A stretch of 64,000 nucleotides of DNA from Forficula auricularia (lineage: Eukaryota > Arthropoda > Insecta > Dermaptera > Forficulidae), in assembly GCA_024734495.1 (NCBI GenBank), contig JALMQS010000085.1:14484048-14548047 (forward strand), in the 5' to 3' direction. Each line of letters starts with the position of its first letter. Position 1 is the stretch's first letter. Position numbers and translations under genes: made by a program. Below, one piece after another: positions 43,734 to 54,480 of this stretch. Below the pieces are notes generated by a model, which saw nothing but the letters and a program-made list of their open reading frames with translations, did not search any database and was not told the DNA's origin.

Positions 43734-44173
43734 TGGCTCATTCTATCACTCTTTGTCAAAAGACAATTCCACTACGCGACGAAACATCCTTTAATCTTTT
43801 TTATTTAAACTATAATACATTGTTGGCTTATGCCTCAATTGCTCAAGAATCTTGAACTTTTTCACACTTGAACAATCAAAAAATTAACAACCTTTAATCA
43901 AAATTTATCACAAAAAAAATATGTTGTTTCTACTCTTTAAACAGACAAAAAAAAAAGTTCAAGTCTGTTTAAAGAGTAGAACAACATATTTTTTGTGATA
44001 AATTTTGATTAAAGGTTGTTAATTTTTTGATTGTTCAAGTGTGAAAAAGTTCAAGATTCTTGAGCAATTGAGGCATAAACCAACAATGTATTATAGTTTA
44101 AATAAAAAAAGATTAAAGGATGTTTCGTCGCGTAGTGGAATTATCTTTTGACAAAGAGTGATAGAATGAGCCA

Positions 44174-44205
44174 CTGAGGAAGTCGAAATTAATCGACGAA
44201 ACGTC
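44174..44205 (+). ncRNA. Hammerhead ribozyme core, right arm
   Basis: CTGAGGA, stem II GTCGA-AATTAA-TCGAC, GAAAC, GTC. Exact inverted copy of 43702-43733. Confidence 0.82.
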
Positions 44206-44274
44206 TGGCTCATTCAATAAAAACTCTGTTTTTAATTTTTGTCCAATTCCCTGCTATTCCTGTTAATTAATTAA

Positions 44275-45960
44275 TGAAAAAATTTGTAAAAAATATTTTG
44301 ATTATTTATTAAATAATTAGTCTGAATGAGAGATGAAAAACTACGGAACCCTCGTTATGTGTGTCTCATTCACGTTCGAAAGCTATTTAATTATTTTTCT
44401 ATCTCATATTATTTTAATTTAATAAATAAATAGCTCCAAATATTATTAGAGTCATTACAATGCTTAACGAAAATTTGGATATAGTATATAATTTAGTCTT
44501 CCATTGATGATACGACGCACGTCATCCGATCATTATATTTTCATTATTTTTATATATTCTATCAACTAAGCTTACTCTACGATTGAAATGAATGAAACCA
44601 TTAGAAAAATAAATATTAATAAAAATCATCTTAATTGGCAAAAATTGTAAATAAAATTCGCCTTAGTTTGCTTTTTTCGTTGTAATATCCGTTCAAGCAA
44701 TCAGGAGATTTCATCATAGCGAATGAGAGAGTGGGAAAACAAAATTCCATTCGTCTAGTTTTGTTATTTATGTCGAGTTTACAACTTTATTAAAGACATT
44801 TTCCTAATCATTTTTTTTTATAATTATATATATTTTTGTTTACTGAATTCATCAAAAATGACAGGCTTGTAATTAGATCAGAGGTATGAAAATATATAAT
44901 TAATATTGAAAACATGATGATAAACAAAATCAGAAATGAAAGTTTACATTTTTGTTGAGATTCCGCGTTTTAGTCTTCAGTGATTGGGTCAAAACAGTCT
45001 TTGCATTCTTAACATTATCATGATGATGATGTACACACGAATGATTACTGAAGGATAATCTATTTTGGAAGATAAAGCAAAAAAGAAAAAGGGAGAGGAA
45101 GACCAAGATTATAATATTTTACTCAGATTAAATAACTATATGGGATGTATGACTTTTAGAGAAGTGAAAGAATCGGCTTAGGGTACTTAGTTTGCATAGA
45201 ACCAGTTATAGATTTGTATACATTACGAGTCTATGAAGATGATGATGTAGGTAATGAATATAATAGACGTCAAAACGGTTTTAATAAAATGACTGATCTA
45301 AATTCAGAAAAGCAGGTATCTGAGTATCAATGAACTTAATAAAGTTCCAAACCAAACATTAGCAAGAAACTTTCGGGTCATGTTGGAATTAGAAAATTAG
45401 TTAAAATTTTAAAGTGTCCGAAATATTCTTGTTTTTAGAATTTCCCAGGCTCCATTGTGATGTTCAGAATACTTGAATAATCTGAATTTCGTAAAAAGAT
45501 CTGCCAGTGTATAAAGGCGTTTTGATTCATATTGTATTCATACCATCAAAAACATCTTTCTCAACATTCTACCGTACCATGTGTCAATATCTGCTTTAAA
45601 ATTTGAGAGATCTTACCTTCACTAATCTATTTCATAAAGTTCTCTTGGCTTTAATAACAATGATAGCCTTTTAATCATTCATTAAATTTTCACCATTTTT
45701 CTATAATACCTCATTTTGAAAAACTCCAATCTCTTTCTTTCTAGTGTTCTTATTCTCAAAGTTTGGAACTTTACAACGTGATATTCCAAACAGTTTTCCC
45801 AGCATCTTTCTATTTTATAATCTATTTAATGATGAGCATAATAATATTTGTTTCCCGATTTAGAAGTAAGGAGTCAGTCAAAGGAGCTGGAGGATGAAGA
45901 ATTCAAGAAAACAACCCGGAACAAAGTTCCAGTCTTTAGAAGTCAAATGCAATTCTAGAC
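44275..45960. other. AT-rich stretch, no supported feature
   Basis: Low complexity with a GATGAT run near 45021-45033. No exon or repeat family supported. Confidence 0.4.
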
Positions 45961-45965
45961 TTAAT

Positions 45966-46085
45966 TTCTTTCTAGTTTCTTCTGTTTCAAGTTAGTTTGC
46001 TTCCCTTTTGGCTTGTTAACAAATCTTCTTTCTAGTTTCTTCTGTCTCAAGTTAGTTTCCTTCCTTTTTGCCTTGTTAACAAATC
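45966..46085. repeat. 60-bp tandem duplication
   Basis: ttctttctagtttcttctgt...cttgttaacaaatc occurs twice at exact 60-bp spacing with four or five differences. Confidence 0.92.
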
Positions 46086-46314
46086 ATTTAGTGAGAATGA
46101 AGATAAAATAGTAATAATATTAGAAGTTGTTACCTAAATATTGATTTATCTGTTGAAGCATTAGATACACTGCGTGTTTTAAGACGTTAACTCCAAGTAA
46201 ATAGAGACTCTCAACAGACATACTTATTTAAGGATATAATCCAGACTTTCTTTTGTTCTGCAAATTGATATTATTTAACTTTTATTTACTAGAAAATAGT
46301 ATAATAAATCATAA

Positions 46315-46955
46315 AGTGAAATCAATGGGTATGTCATCTGCTTATTGCAAATAAACATATACGTACATGGTACATACCAAATATAAATATGTACACGCAT
46401 ATATAATTTATTCGTTTTAATTCCACTATCCCAGGTATTTTACTTGTATAAAATTCGATCTAAATACTTTACAAAGCAACCTAATTTAATTAGGTTTAAC
46501 GAAATACTGCCATCATCATTGACTATTCAGTTCGAAGAGTGGTTTATCGTCCATATTATTTATTTATTTTGATATGATGTATATTTCGTGTTCCTTATCA
46601 TTCCATCCTGTTCTTCCTTTCTCAGTTCATAGACAATTTCTTACTTGCATGATTTTACCATTTATTACGATTTGAATGAATTGATATATATCATTTCGTA
46701 ACAGCTTGTAGACGATGTCTTCTTCAGATACACGGTTGACTGTCTCATTTGCAACCTTATCATTTATATGTATATATGGAAATAGCATCACGTTTAAACA
46801 TTTTACAAATTTTCTTGTCTGTTTTAAACATTTCTCTATAATCAAAGTATACATTATATCAGAAAAATCTTATTTAAATGAAGAAAAGAATCCGTAAATG
46901 TATATTTATACAACATCAATTTCAATAGACGTTTTCATCAGTCATTGTGCGCATT
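46315..46955 (-). mobile_element. PLE-like remnants
   Basis: gggtatgtcatctgcttatt-gcaaataaacatatac (~46327-46363) is a minus-strand end fragment. At 46934-46951 the minus strand reads CTGATGAAAACGTC, as if the stem II hairpin had been deleted from a hammerhead. Separate decayed pieces. Confidence 0.4.
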
Positions 46956-48000
46956 CGTAGCCACCATTTTAAAATTTGCATATTTGGGATTCACTGAATT
47001 ATTGAAGAAATAATAGAAGACGCAATGACTATTACAAAAAATCTCAGTTGTATGTAATAATATTATTATTATTGTTTATGTGAATTTTTTTTCTTCTACC
47101 TATGCTAATTTATATATTTCACAGATTGTTTAGATGTAAATCAATGTCTTGTCTTGTTAACGAGAATCATATTAAGAGAAGTTTAAAGATTCTTAGACTA
47201 AAATACTAAGTTTACCATAATATGTAACCAATAAATTTTTGGAAATTTTGTAATTTGGGTTTGTATTGAATTCCACGATATTTAAAAATTTGTTTTATGA
47301 ATGAGACCGTGCATTTTCATTATAATAAGACAAGTTTAAAAAAATAAAATTGCTATAATACATAAATTTTACATCGAATCGTTGGAGTATGTAAAACAAC
47401 AAACATGTTTAATTGTTTTTTAATGAAATCTTTCGTGACTAAGATTCTTCAATCTAAAAAACAAACAAATCTATTTTTATTACTAAGGATTTTTTTTTCA
47501 TATTCAGTAATTTTTCATCAATATAAGAAAAAGATCGCGTGTAAACATCCACGAATCTGAGTAAAACGCTAATATTGAGACTCGAATTAATTACTTCACT
47601 TTAAATGACTTAGTTTTATTAGATTTACCTATTTTCAACTAAAAATGTAATATAAATAAGATTACGGCTATTATTTGGTTGGGTCGTCAGAGAAACGTGG
47701 AATGCAGGTAAATTGTAGTTTCTGACATGATGGCGTGCCTTTATGAGGTTACTCTAATTAATAATAATCAATTATAGAAAACCACTCTTTATTTATCAGA
47801 GTATTTTCTTTGGAAGCTCCGAAATGAAAATCTTTTAGTAAATTTAAAGAAATATTTTAAATAGACTGCTTGGTTTCTGCATTGAAAGTTTTTCATTTAA
47901 AAGAATAGAAACCTTGTCTCTTTTGTATTCAAATTATGATTTCAACCGCATGCACAAATACAATGCATTATTGGAATTTTCTTTTTTAAGTATTTAGTTT
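46956..48000. other. AT-rich stretch, no supported feature
   Basis: No repeat, RNA or exon recognised. Confidence 0.4.
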
Positions 48001-48007
48001 CTTTAGT

Positions 48008-48172
48008 TCAAACCGAGGGGTGAACCGCGATTGGAATTAGGTGTACACCTCTTTGGAATTATTTTGGAATTCATTAGATAATGCCCCTTCATCTATTGTC
48101 TTCTACTTGGAAATGAAAGTGGAAGTAGGTGTACAAGATATTAGGTCGCGGTACACCACTCGGTTCAAACAA
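48008..48172. mobile_element. Small fold-back MITE
   Basis: Ends ttcaaaccgaggggtgaacc / ggtacaccactcggttcaaa pair with few mismatches and an inner aggtgtaca pair. About 165 bp with no frame. Target duplication unclear. Confidence 0.55.
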
Positions 48173-48446
48173 TTCCAAATTCAGTCTTATGGGATAATTC
48201 TTTTTTAATCGTTATTTTCATCACAAAAATGTCAATATGAATATAGAAAATTTGTTTCATGCGGTATGAAGGTTAACATTTTTTGCCTCCTGCTGTGATT
48301 TTAATTTTATAATTTTAAAACCCTATAACTTGTAATTCATCGAAATGAAAAATGTGACTATTATTTTTTTATAGAAAATATAATTTTCTACAAAATTTGT
48401 TTGTTTTTTTGCGATAAAGGTAACAATTAAGACAATAAGTGTGATT

Positions 48447-48605
48447 TTTTTTGGCTTTTCGCCCTTTCTAGCCATAAGCCAATTTACGATACTTATTATT
48501 TTTTTTAAATTTGTCTCTAACCAGGGATCAGATTTTAGCCGGATTCGAACCTGGGTCCACTTGGTTAGCAGGCTGGTACGCTAACCTCTAGCCTAACCCG
48601 ACCCC
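48447..48605 (-). mobile_element. tRNA-derived SINE, family 1, copy D
   Basis: Perfect 13-bp duplication aataagtgtgatt (48434-48446, 48606-48618). Head GGTCGGGTTAGGCTAGAGG, B box GGTTCGAATCC, A-run at the far end. A ~15-bp deletion between B box and core compared with copy C. Confidence 0.94.
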
Positions 48606-48618
48606 AATAAGTGTGATT

Positions 48619-49950
48619 AGATATGAATTATTATCTATAAATTAAGTAGAAGGATGAACTTTTGAGACCGTTTGAGCAAGAGAAATTTCGCTATCGACAT
48701 TTTTGAAGAAAATTTAATATTTTAAAAATGCGTTCAAAATCAACCCACAACCCTACTTTTATAAATCCGGATCCATGGTCATAATTAAAATATAACAATG
48801 TTTCTATTTTCTATAAATTAAAAAAAAAATAGCATATAAATACTAAAACATTTTAAGTTTGGAGCAAAAAAAAAATATTCCTAACGAATTACCTGAATTT
48901 ATAGAGAAAGCAAAACAATTTAATTTAGTTTCCGTTTTTATCGTTTTTTAATGAAATCTTCCGTGACTTGGATTCTTTTAGCTGCGTGATAAACAAATCT
49001 ATTTCTATTATTATCTGGTCCAAGCCCAAAAAAATCTTTCTTCTCTTGTTATTAATTGCAGCCTATATAAACATAATTTATTAGTGATTAGATAACAAGA
49101 GTTAAACGGAAATTAAAAAAAACATACCTACATCTATGATTAGAATATGACACATACATAACAAATTATTTAAATGAGATTTACTAGTTAATATATGCAG
49201 CGTTACATTCGTTCTATCACGTGAACATAGCAAATATTACTACCAAATGAGGATTAAAGGTTTCCAGACTGAATATTTCTTTTAGGTATTATAGCATAAA
49301 TAAAAGAATAGATAATTATTTAAAACAGATTTTTAAAATTTAAATTTATTTCATTTGGATTTGACATTTCTTCGATTTATATTCTGTTTCCTTTGAATGA
49401 GAGTAAAGTGTTTTTGTGTTCCCACACTGAGAATATATTTTCAGCGGTGTTCCTAAATATAGGGTTTAAGGGTCTAAATGTACCCGTTATTTTTCAGCAA
49501 GGAAAGTGGGATCTGCCCTGAGTATTAAGTCAAGAGCGAAAAAGTTGATATTCCAGTGTATGTATATCAGCTGTTTGTTAATTTTAGTTTTCAACTCTAA
49601 TTTAACCATTTCTAGCATAACCATATTATTCTATAGAAAAATTTCTAGTCCATGAACAAAAGGCTGGTATTCGTGATCCGGGAGCAGGAAGTCCTAGTTC
49701 AAGCCCTATTCATTGCCAATATCTAATCTGGCTAATTTTTAGTTTCCACTGAAATAAACATTAACCACATACATATATTATAAACAGTATCATATACGAA
49801 GTACACTAAGCAAAATTCTTTGTAAAGAATATGATTTTTTTCTATAAATTAAACTGATTGTCGGTTAATTTGACGTATTTGAAGTCAACCTTTTCATGGA
49901 GGTAAAATTAACCTGAAATAACAGTTGCAACAAACGAAAATCCAGTAACT
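48619..49950. other. AT-rich stretch, no supported feature
   Basis: No gene or complete repeat could be supported. Confidence 0.4.
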
Positions 49951-49954
49951 TTGA

Positions 49955-50081
49955 CAAAAACTTTAACAAAGACTTTACAAACCGACATACAACTGGACCT
50001 TCGGGCACAATGTGAATTCTAAGGATTTACCTTTTATCAACGGTTAAAAAGAGTTTACCAACCGACATACAACTGGCCCTA
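49955..50081. mobile_element. TTAA MITE relic, two right ends in tandem
   Basis: Two successive copies of the right end (gactttacaaaccgacatac-aactgga and gagtttaccaaccgacatac-aactggccct) with an intervening gcacaatgtgaattctaagg. Left ends are missing. Confidence 0.7.
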
Positions 50082-50748
50082 AGAGTTCGAGATGTTCTTA
50101 GAGCAGGTAGGAGCTGGGTTCATTTCTGCTAAGAACAATAATCGGAATATTAAATTAATGTTGGTTTGGTGTTGAACATTAATAGTATCTAATAAACTGC
50201 AATGTAGTAGAAAATTAGGTGCTAACTAGAATATTTTCAAATAAGCAACGTTAGTAAAAAACCCATCAAGATAAAAGGAGGTGAGGAGAGAAGGCATCAT
50301 ATAAATAATAAATTATAATTTAATAGAATGATATAGATATGCTTATTATAGACATAAATTTAAAATTTAAACAGCGATAATGAATCAACTAAAATATTGT
50401 AGCCAAGTTTTGGCACGATGCACCGAAAACGCCGTCGATTAATTGTTGTTTACGCGCAACGAACTATTTTCAATGATTACTAACTTGTATCTTCTATTAA
50501 CAAATTAAATATACTTATCGTATCTATATTGTTATTGTAAACTTTATAAATCCTTCAGGTTTTGGAGAATTGTGGTATTCTGAGTAATTTTTTTATTTTC
50601 TTATCCAGGGATGCGCCGTCCATATGTGCAAGGTCATGCACGACGGCGTCAATCATTTTGATGAGTTTTTTATTAATTATACTAATTATTAACAGGAGGA
50701 TTAATCAAAACAAAATAAGTAATTGAATAGATAAACAATAATTAAAAA

Positions 50749-51089
50749 TAATTAAATTAAATTAGCGAAAGAAGAAAGGATTTTTATATTATAGACAAAA
50801 GGATCCGCCGGGATTCGAATATAGTTTAATAATAGTCCGGCCACTACAGAGCTGCAAAAATGAACGAGGAAGAGATTAAAAGAGATTAAATAAAAATGAA
50901 ATTCCATAATTCATATAGACATTAAGTATCAGCTTGGGTTCAGGGATCGGTGGCCAAGAGGATAAGAGCTAAGGCTCTTATAAAGGCATCGCAGCGCACA
51001 AGCGAAGATCCCTGGTTCGAATCCCGGCTGATCCTTTTGTCTATAATATAAAAATATTTTCTTCGTTCGCTAATTTAATTTAATTTATA
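50749..51089. mobile_element. Fold-back built on a tRNA-like SINE
   Basis: Left arm 50749-50820 is the inverse of ~51018-51089: aattagcgaaagaag...ctattttagacaaaaggatc-type ends including the B-box sequence GGGATTCGAAT. The full tRNA-like head is present only on the right. So one arm is a head-truncated inverted copy of the other. Confidence 0.75.
50944..51034 (+). tRNA. tRNA-like SINE head (not a functional tRNA)
   Basis: Acceptor-like GGATCGG/CTGATCC, A box TGGCCAAGAGG (50951-50961), B box GGTTCGAATCC (51014-51024), and TTTT directly after. The region between the boxes is too long for a normal anticodon arm and the T-stem has a mismatch. Confidence 0.6.
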
Positions 51090-51796
51090 ATTGTCTTTCG
51101 ATGCGGCCTCGTTGTGATTTAGAGTAGAAAAAAATAAAAACCACTTTTTGGCCCAAATAGTGATTTTTTTTTTATCTAAATATTTTAAGATTTCATTTTA
51201 TTATTTTAACGCATATACATAGAATTTGTATTTATTAAAAACAAAATTTCAATTTCAAAACAACAATAATTATTTTTTGCCGAAGTCAAAAATTAGAACA
51301 GGTAAATATCAATAAGCAATTTTATAGTTGTTATAACAATATTTTTAGGAAAAACTATTATAAAACTCGAATATTTATATATTTTTATTAATCTGAGACA
51401 GATATAACCAAAAATTATCGAATTAATGGAACACAAGAAAATTTTCTTTCCGAAAAAATCCAATTGAGTTAGGCATCTGAAACTTTTAGGGTTTTATTAT
51501 TTTATTACTACCTACATATCCTCTTAGTATCATTAAATTATCTTTTGGGGGCCGATTCAGTATACTTATATCCCTATGACTTTTATGTAGAAAATCGAGA
51601 ATTTTAAACTTTTCAGGGTAAAAATTGGAAAGTGTGAGGCTATATCTCAAAAATAGTAAATGCCATGTAAATTAAATTTAAAACTTAAATTAATTTTCCA
51701 CTCTAAAATTATCGTAGTTTAATAATCAACAGGTTAGAAAAAAATTTCATTCATAAATTGTTTAATTTAATTTATGTTATTGTTTTGAATTTTCAG
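51090..51796. other. AT-rich stretch, probable intron
   Basis: Precedes the exon at 51797. Ends in a pyrimidine-rich attgttttgaattttcag acceptor. No other feature. Confidence 0.4.
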
Positions 51797-51910
51797 GTTC
51801 TGTTTATTGGCATGTTTTGCTGCTGAACGAAGCCGGAGATGAGCTGTAATGAAATGCTTACCAGACAAGAAACACTCGAGAGGTCCTCGACATCTTTCAA
51901 CAACATCCTG
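51797..51910 (+). other. Candidate internal exon (5' UTR plus coding start)
   Basis: GC-richer 114 nt bounded by a good acceptor (tgaattttcag|gttc) and a strong donor (cctg|gtaagac). It holds an in-frame stop at 51824-51826, a four-codon upstream frame (ATG at 51812) and a start codon at 51839. The alternative frame SVYWHVLLLNEAGDEL followed by a stop would make it a 3' coding exon, which is less consistent with the strong downstream donor. Confidence 0.5.
51839..51910 (+). CDS. First coding exon of an unidentified gene
   Basis: ATG to the splice donor gives 24 codons in phase 0, starting MSCNEMLTRQ and ending SSTSFNNIL. Charged/Ser-Thr-rich, with TRQETLERSS resembling a basophilic phosphorylation region. 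I do not recognise the family. The start has G at -3 and an in-frame stop shortly upstream. The next exon is not identifiable in the remaining 12 kb, so introns must be long. The open frame is short enough to occur by chance; the case rests on the flanking splice signals and composition. Confidence 0.42.
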
Positions 51911-52395
51911 GTAAGACATCTTTCAATTTTTACTTTTTTATGTTTTTGGATTTTTTTTTGAAAGCTATCTCTTATTTTGGCTAATAAAAAAAACCCCCCA
52001 TCTATAACCTTAGATAGTGATTATTCAAATAATATACATCGGCTGCTACTAATAATAATCAAATTACATTTCAAATTGACGTCAAATCTTATGTTTCATG
52101 TTTAATTTTCAATTCATGCGTCATTAAGATTAATTTTTCATTTTTTTTTCTGAATACAATAACAAATTATGCATTTCATTAAGAATTTCCTTTCGAAACG
52201 GTTTAAAAAAAACAATAGTGGATTTTTCTGTTAGTTTCATATGCATAGAAAGGTAATGAACTATTAAACCCTCTGACATGGAATATATACATAATTATTA
52301 TTAAGATAATTTTTCACTAAGATCACATTGTCCATAAAAAAGTAAATTCTTTTGTTTATTAAAATTTAGTTAATTTCTTTGTTATTCTTTTTTGA
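51911..52395 (+). other. AT-rich stretch, probable intron
   Basis: Follows the donor at 51911. Low complexity only. Confidence 0.35.
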
Positions 52396-52399
52396 GAGT

Positions 52400-53100
52400 G
52401 AAAAAAATTTCTAGCTGAGCGTTGCTTAGTTGTAGATTTTTGAAAGTAAATCAAAGAGGGTGTTCTCAGCTTGATGATGAAATAAATATACAAACCTAAA
52501 TATAAATATATACACCAGGGGTGACTAAACTTCAGTATTTTTCATTGCTAACATATTTTATTCAAAATGCTTAAATTTTACAAAATTGTATAAAGAAGTA
52601 AATACTCGAATAAGAATATTCAGCTGTCTGGAATCAATTTAAATAAAATATTCTAATATCTAGCTCATGAGTTAGTTGCACATTTTTTCAATGTTAATTA
52701 ATTTTATAGATCAAAATAGAACTAACTAACTACATTTCTAATCATCCATTTAAAAAAAGTCCACAATGCATTTAAGTAAGAATGAGAAACAAATTTTGAA
52801 CCTTAGTTTAGCTGAAAGAAATCCAGGTATGTGTCAAACCATGTACTATCTGACAGAACAAGTGATCAGGCTCAAATAAAAATTACTATAAAAAAAATTT
52901 GAAGATGGATTTTGTATCATTTTTCTAAATATCTAGATTCAGATAAAGATACCATTTTTCCAAATATTTATGATAAATAAGCAGCTAGATACTTTACACA
53001 CTGTATATACGGATATCTATAGTATATTTATATGTTCAATTAAATATAAGTGTATATTTATTTACATCAAGAGTACACCCTCTTTGATTTACCCTTAAAA
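52400..53100. mobile_element. PLE-like element with inverted ends, no clear ribozyme
   Basis: Left end tctagctgagcgttgcttag-ttg (leader-like) then caaagagggtgttctcagct; right end catcaagagtacaccctctttg (53066-53087). About 550 bp of AT-rich body lies between. No intact hammerhead core was found inside. Confidence 0.55.
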
Positions 53101-53208
53101 TATTCTTATGTGCATGATTGTACAATTTCTTAGATTAATTAATAAAGTAAAGGGTGTGTAGTTTCACAGTAAATGAAATAAAACTCAAAGAGGTTTATAC
53201 AAACTCAA

Positions 53209-53237
53209 TATATTTCGGATTATTAGTCCATCATCAG
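53209..53237 (-). ncRNA. Hammerhead ribozyme core, left arm
   Basis: Minus strand: CTGATGA, stem II GGA-CTAATAA-TCC, GAAA, TATA. Stem III is the bare ATAT, giving AUA as the cleavage triplet. Confidence 0.7.
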
Positions 53238-53277
53238 GAGTTTAGAGGTTAAAAAAAAAGTTTTAACCTGTAAACTC

Positions 53278-53306
53278 CTGATGATGGACTAATAATCCGA
53301 AATATA
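53278..53306 (+). ncRNA. Hammerhead ribozyme core, right arm
   Basis: CTGATGA, stem II GGA-CTAATAA-TCC, GAAA, TATA. Exact inverse of 53209-53237. Confidence 0.7.
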
Positions 53307-53416
53307 TTGAGTTTATATAAACCTCTTTGAGTTTTATTTCATTCTCTGTGAAACTACACACCTTTTACTTTATTAATTAATATCATGTTTCACCTAAAAC
53401 CTACACCACTTTCTCT

Positions 53417-53442
53417 AAGTAAAAAAAAAAAAAAAAAAAAAA
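53417..53442. repeat. Poly-A run
   Basis: About 23 consecutive A residues. Confidence 0.9.
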
Positions 53443-53511
53443 TTTCTTAGACTTTTGAACTGGTATTAGAGTCCGTGAGGTTTACTTACCAGCCTTATGG
53501 AGTGTCATTAA

Positions 53512-53698
53512 GTTCGGTTATGTCGCAGTAGTTTTTACCACTAACCAAGGTAGATGGTAAATGGAGCCACTGGGATGGCCAATCAGATGACAGCCACTGA
53601 ATGTACCTGTCATCTGATTGGCCATCCCAGTGGCTCCATTTACCATCTACCTTGGTTAGTGGTAAAAAAGCATTTACTTTGCGACATACAACCGGGCC
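53512..53698. mobile_element. TTAA MITE, divergent subfamily
   Basis: TTAA at 53508-53511 on the left and TAA remaining on the right. Ends GTTCGGTTATGTCGC... / ...GCGACATACAACCGGGCC. The whole element is a hairpin. Its arms (accaaggtagatggtaaatg) differ from the other copies, yet GGGATGGCCAATCAGATGA at the heart is conserved. Confidence 0.82.
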
Positions 53699-53878
53699 TA
53701 AGTGTTAAAATACTTTACCTCCCATGCATGGTAAGTAAACTTACGAACTATGCTTATGCTTACAGCTGAGTTCGACTATAAAAATTCAAGATATTGCAAA
53801 AAATATATTTTTTCTGAGGATATTGATGAGGCAGTCCAAAAAATTAGATAATTTAGTCTATATTTTTATTCATAAACC

Positions 53879-53911
53879 GACGTTTCGGAGGCTTATTCCC
53901 TCCTTTTCCAG
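53879..53911 (-). ncRNA. Hammerhead-like relic
   Basis: Minus strand: CTGGAAA (for CTGANGA), stem II GGAGG...CCTCC, GAAAC, GTC. The GAAACGTC half matches the half-ribozymes at 27284-27318. Confidence 0.45.
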
Positions 53912-54239
53912 AGTCTGTAATCAATTAAAATGGGTTTTGGCCATCATTACAATCAAAATCATCACATTTTTTTTACTACAATTAATACATAGTTTAATAT
54001 ACATTTTTTTTAAATCAAATTTTTTTAATTAAATTTTTTCTCATTAATTCTACAATGAAATATTTTAATAATGTCTTAAAATATCAAATGATTCCGGCAT
54101 ACGAATAGAATAAGAAAACAAATATACAGTGAATGATTCCATTAGATTAATTACTTCTTTAAATTTAACGAGCGGTTAGCGGTTTTGTATTCGAATAATG
54201 AATAAAGCAGATCGAAATGAAAAGTGCGCATTAATTAAA

Positions 54240-54480
54240 CGTCTAGGGCCAAAGAACCTCTCAGGGCTGTTGTCTAATGACCCTTGAAGCGTGTAGGGTC
54301 CGAAGTGGGCTCTATTTTGGGCGCGGTCACGTCACCGGCTATTTGCATGCATCGCTCATCGCTACGTGCAAATCCCACTTAAGTCCCTTTACTTGCCCAT
54401 ATCTCATGCTAATCGAATTGACTCATCTTCCATCACATAAGCCCAAAACCGTTTAGATCTCGTTGCTATTTATCTAGTTG
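54240..54480. promoter_or_regulatory. GC-richer island with octamer and CRE-like motifs
   Basis: Contains ATTTGCAT (54351-54358, POU octamer), GTCACGTCA just upstream, and TGACTCA at 54419-54425. The right part (aattgactcatcttccatca...tgtatcaatattttattaag) recurs in diverged form at 55645-55760. Candidate regulatory element. Confidence 0.35.

Larger units (their letters stand above)
43636..44270. mobile_element. Giant near-perfect hammerhead hairpin
   Basis: Left arm ~43636-43946 and right arm ~43963-44270 are inverted copies with very few differences (for example one ttcc/atcc-type change and an A-run length change). They are separated by only 16 nt (aaaaaaaaaagttcaa). Each arm carries one ribozyme pointing outward. 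Outer ends are ttaattaacaggaatagcag / ctgctattcctgttaattaa. RNA from either strand would fold into ~300 bp of duplex. A recent formation or ongoing arm conversion is implied. Confidence 0.88.
53135..53382. mobile_element. Divergent hammerhead fold-back, ATAT family
   Basis: Arms ~115 bp (ttaataaagtaaagggtgtg / caccttttactttattaatt) with few differences around a 10-nt A-rich centre. Two outward ribozymes lie close to the centre, leaving a spacer of only ~40 nt. The palindromic flank attaattaat obscures any duplication. Confidence 0.85.

Noticed and set aside
50944..51034. Functional tRNA gene
   Set aside because: Box spacing too large, mismatch in the T-stem, and location in an inverted SINE; annotated as SINE head.
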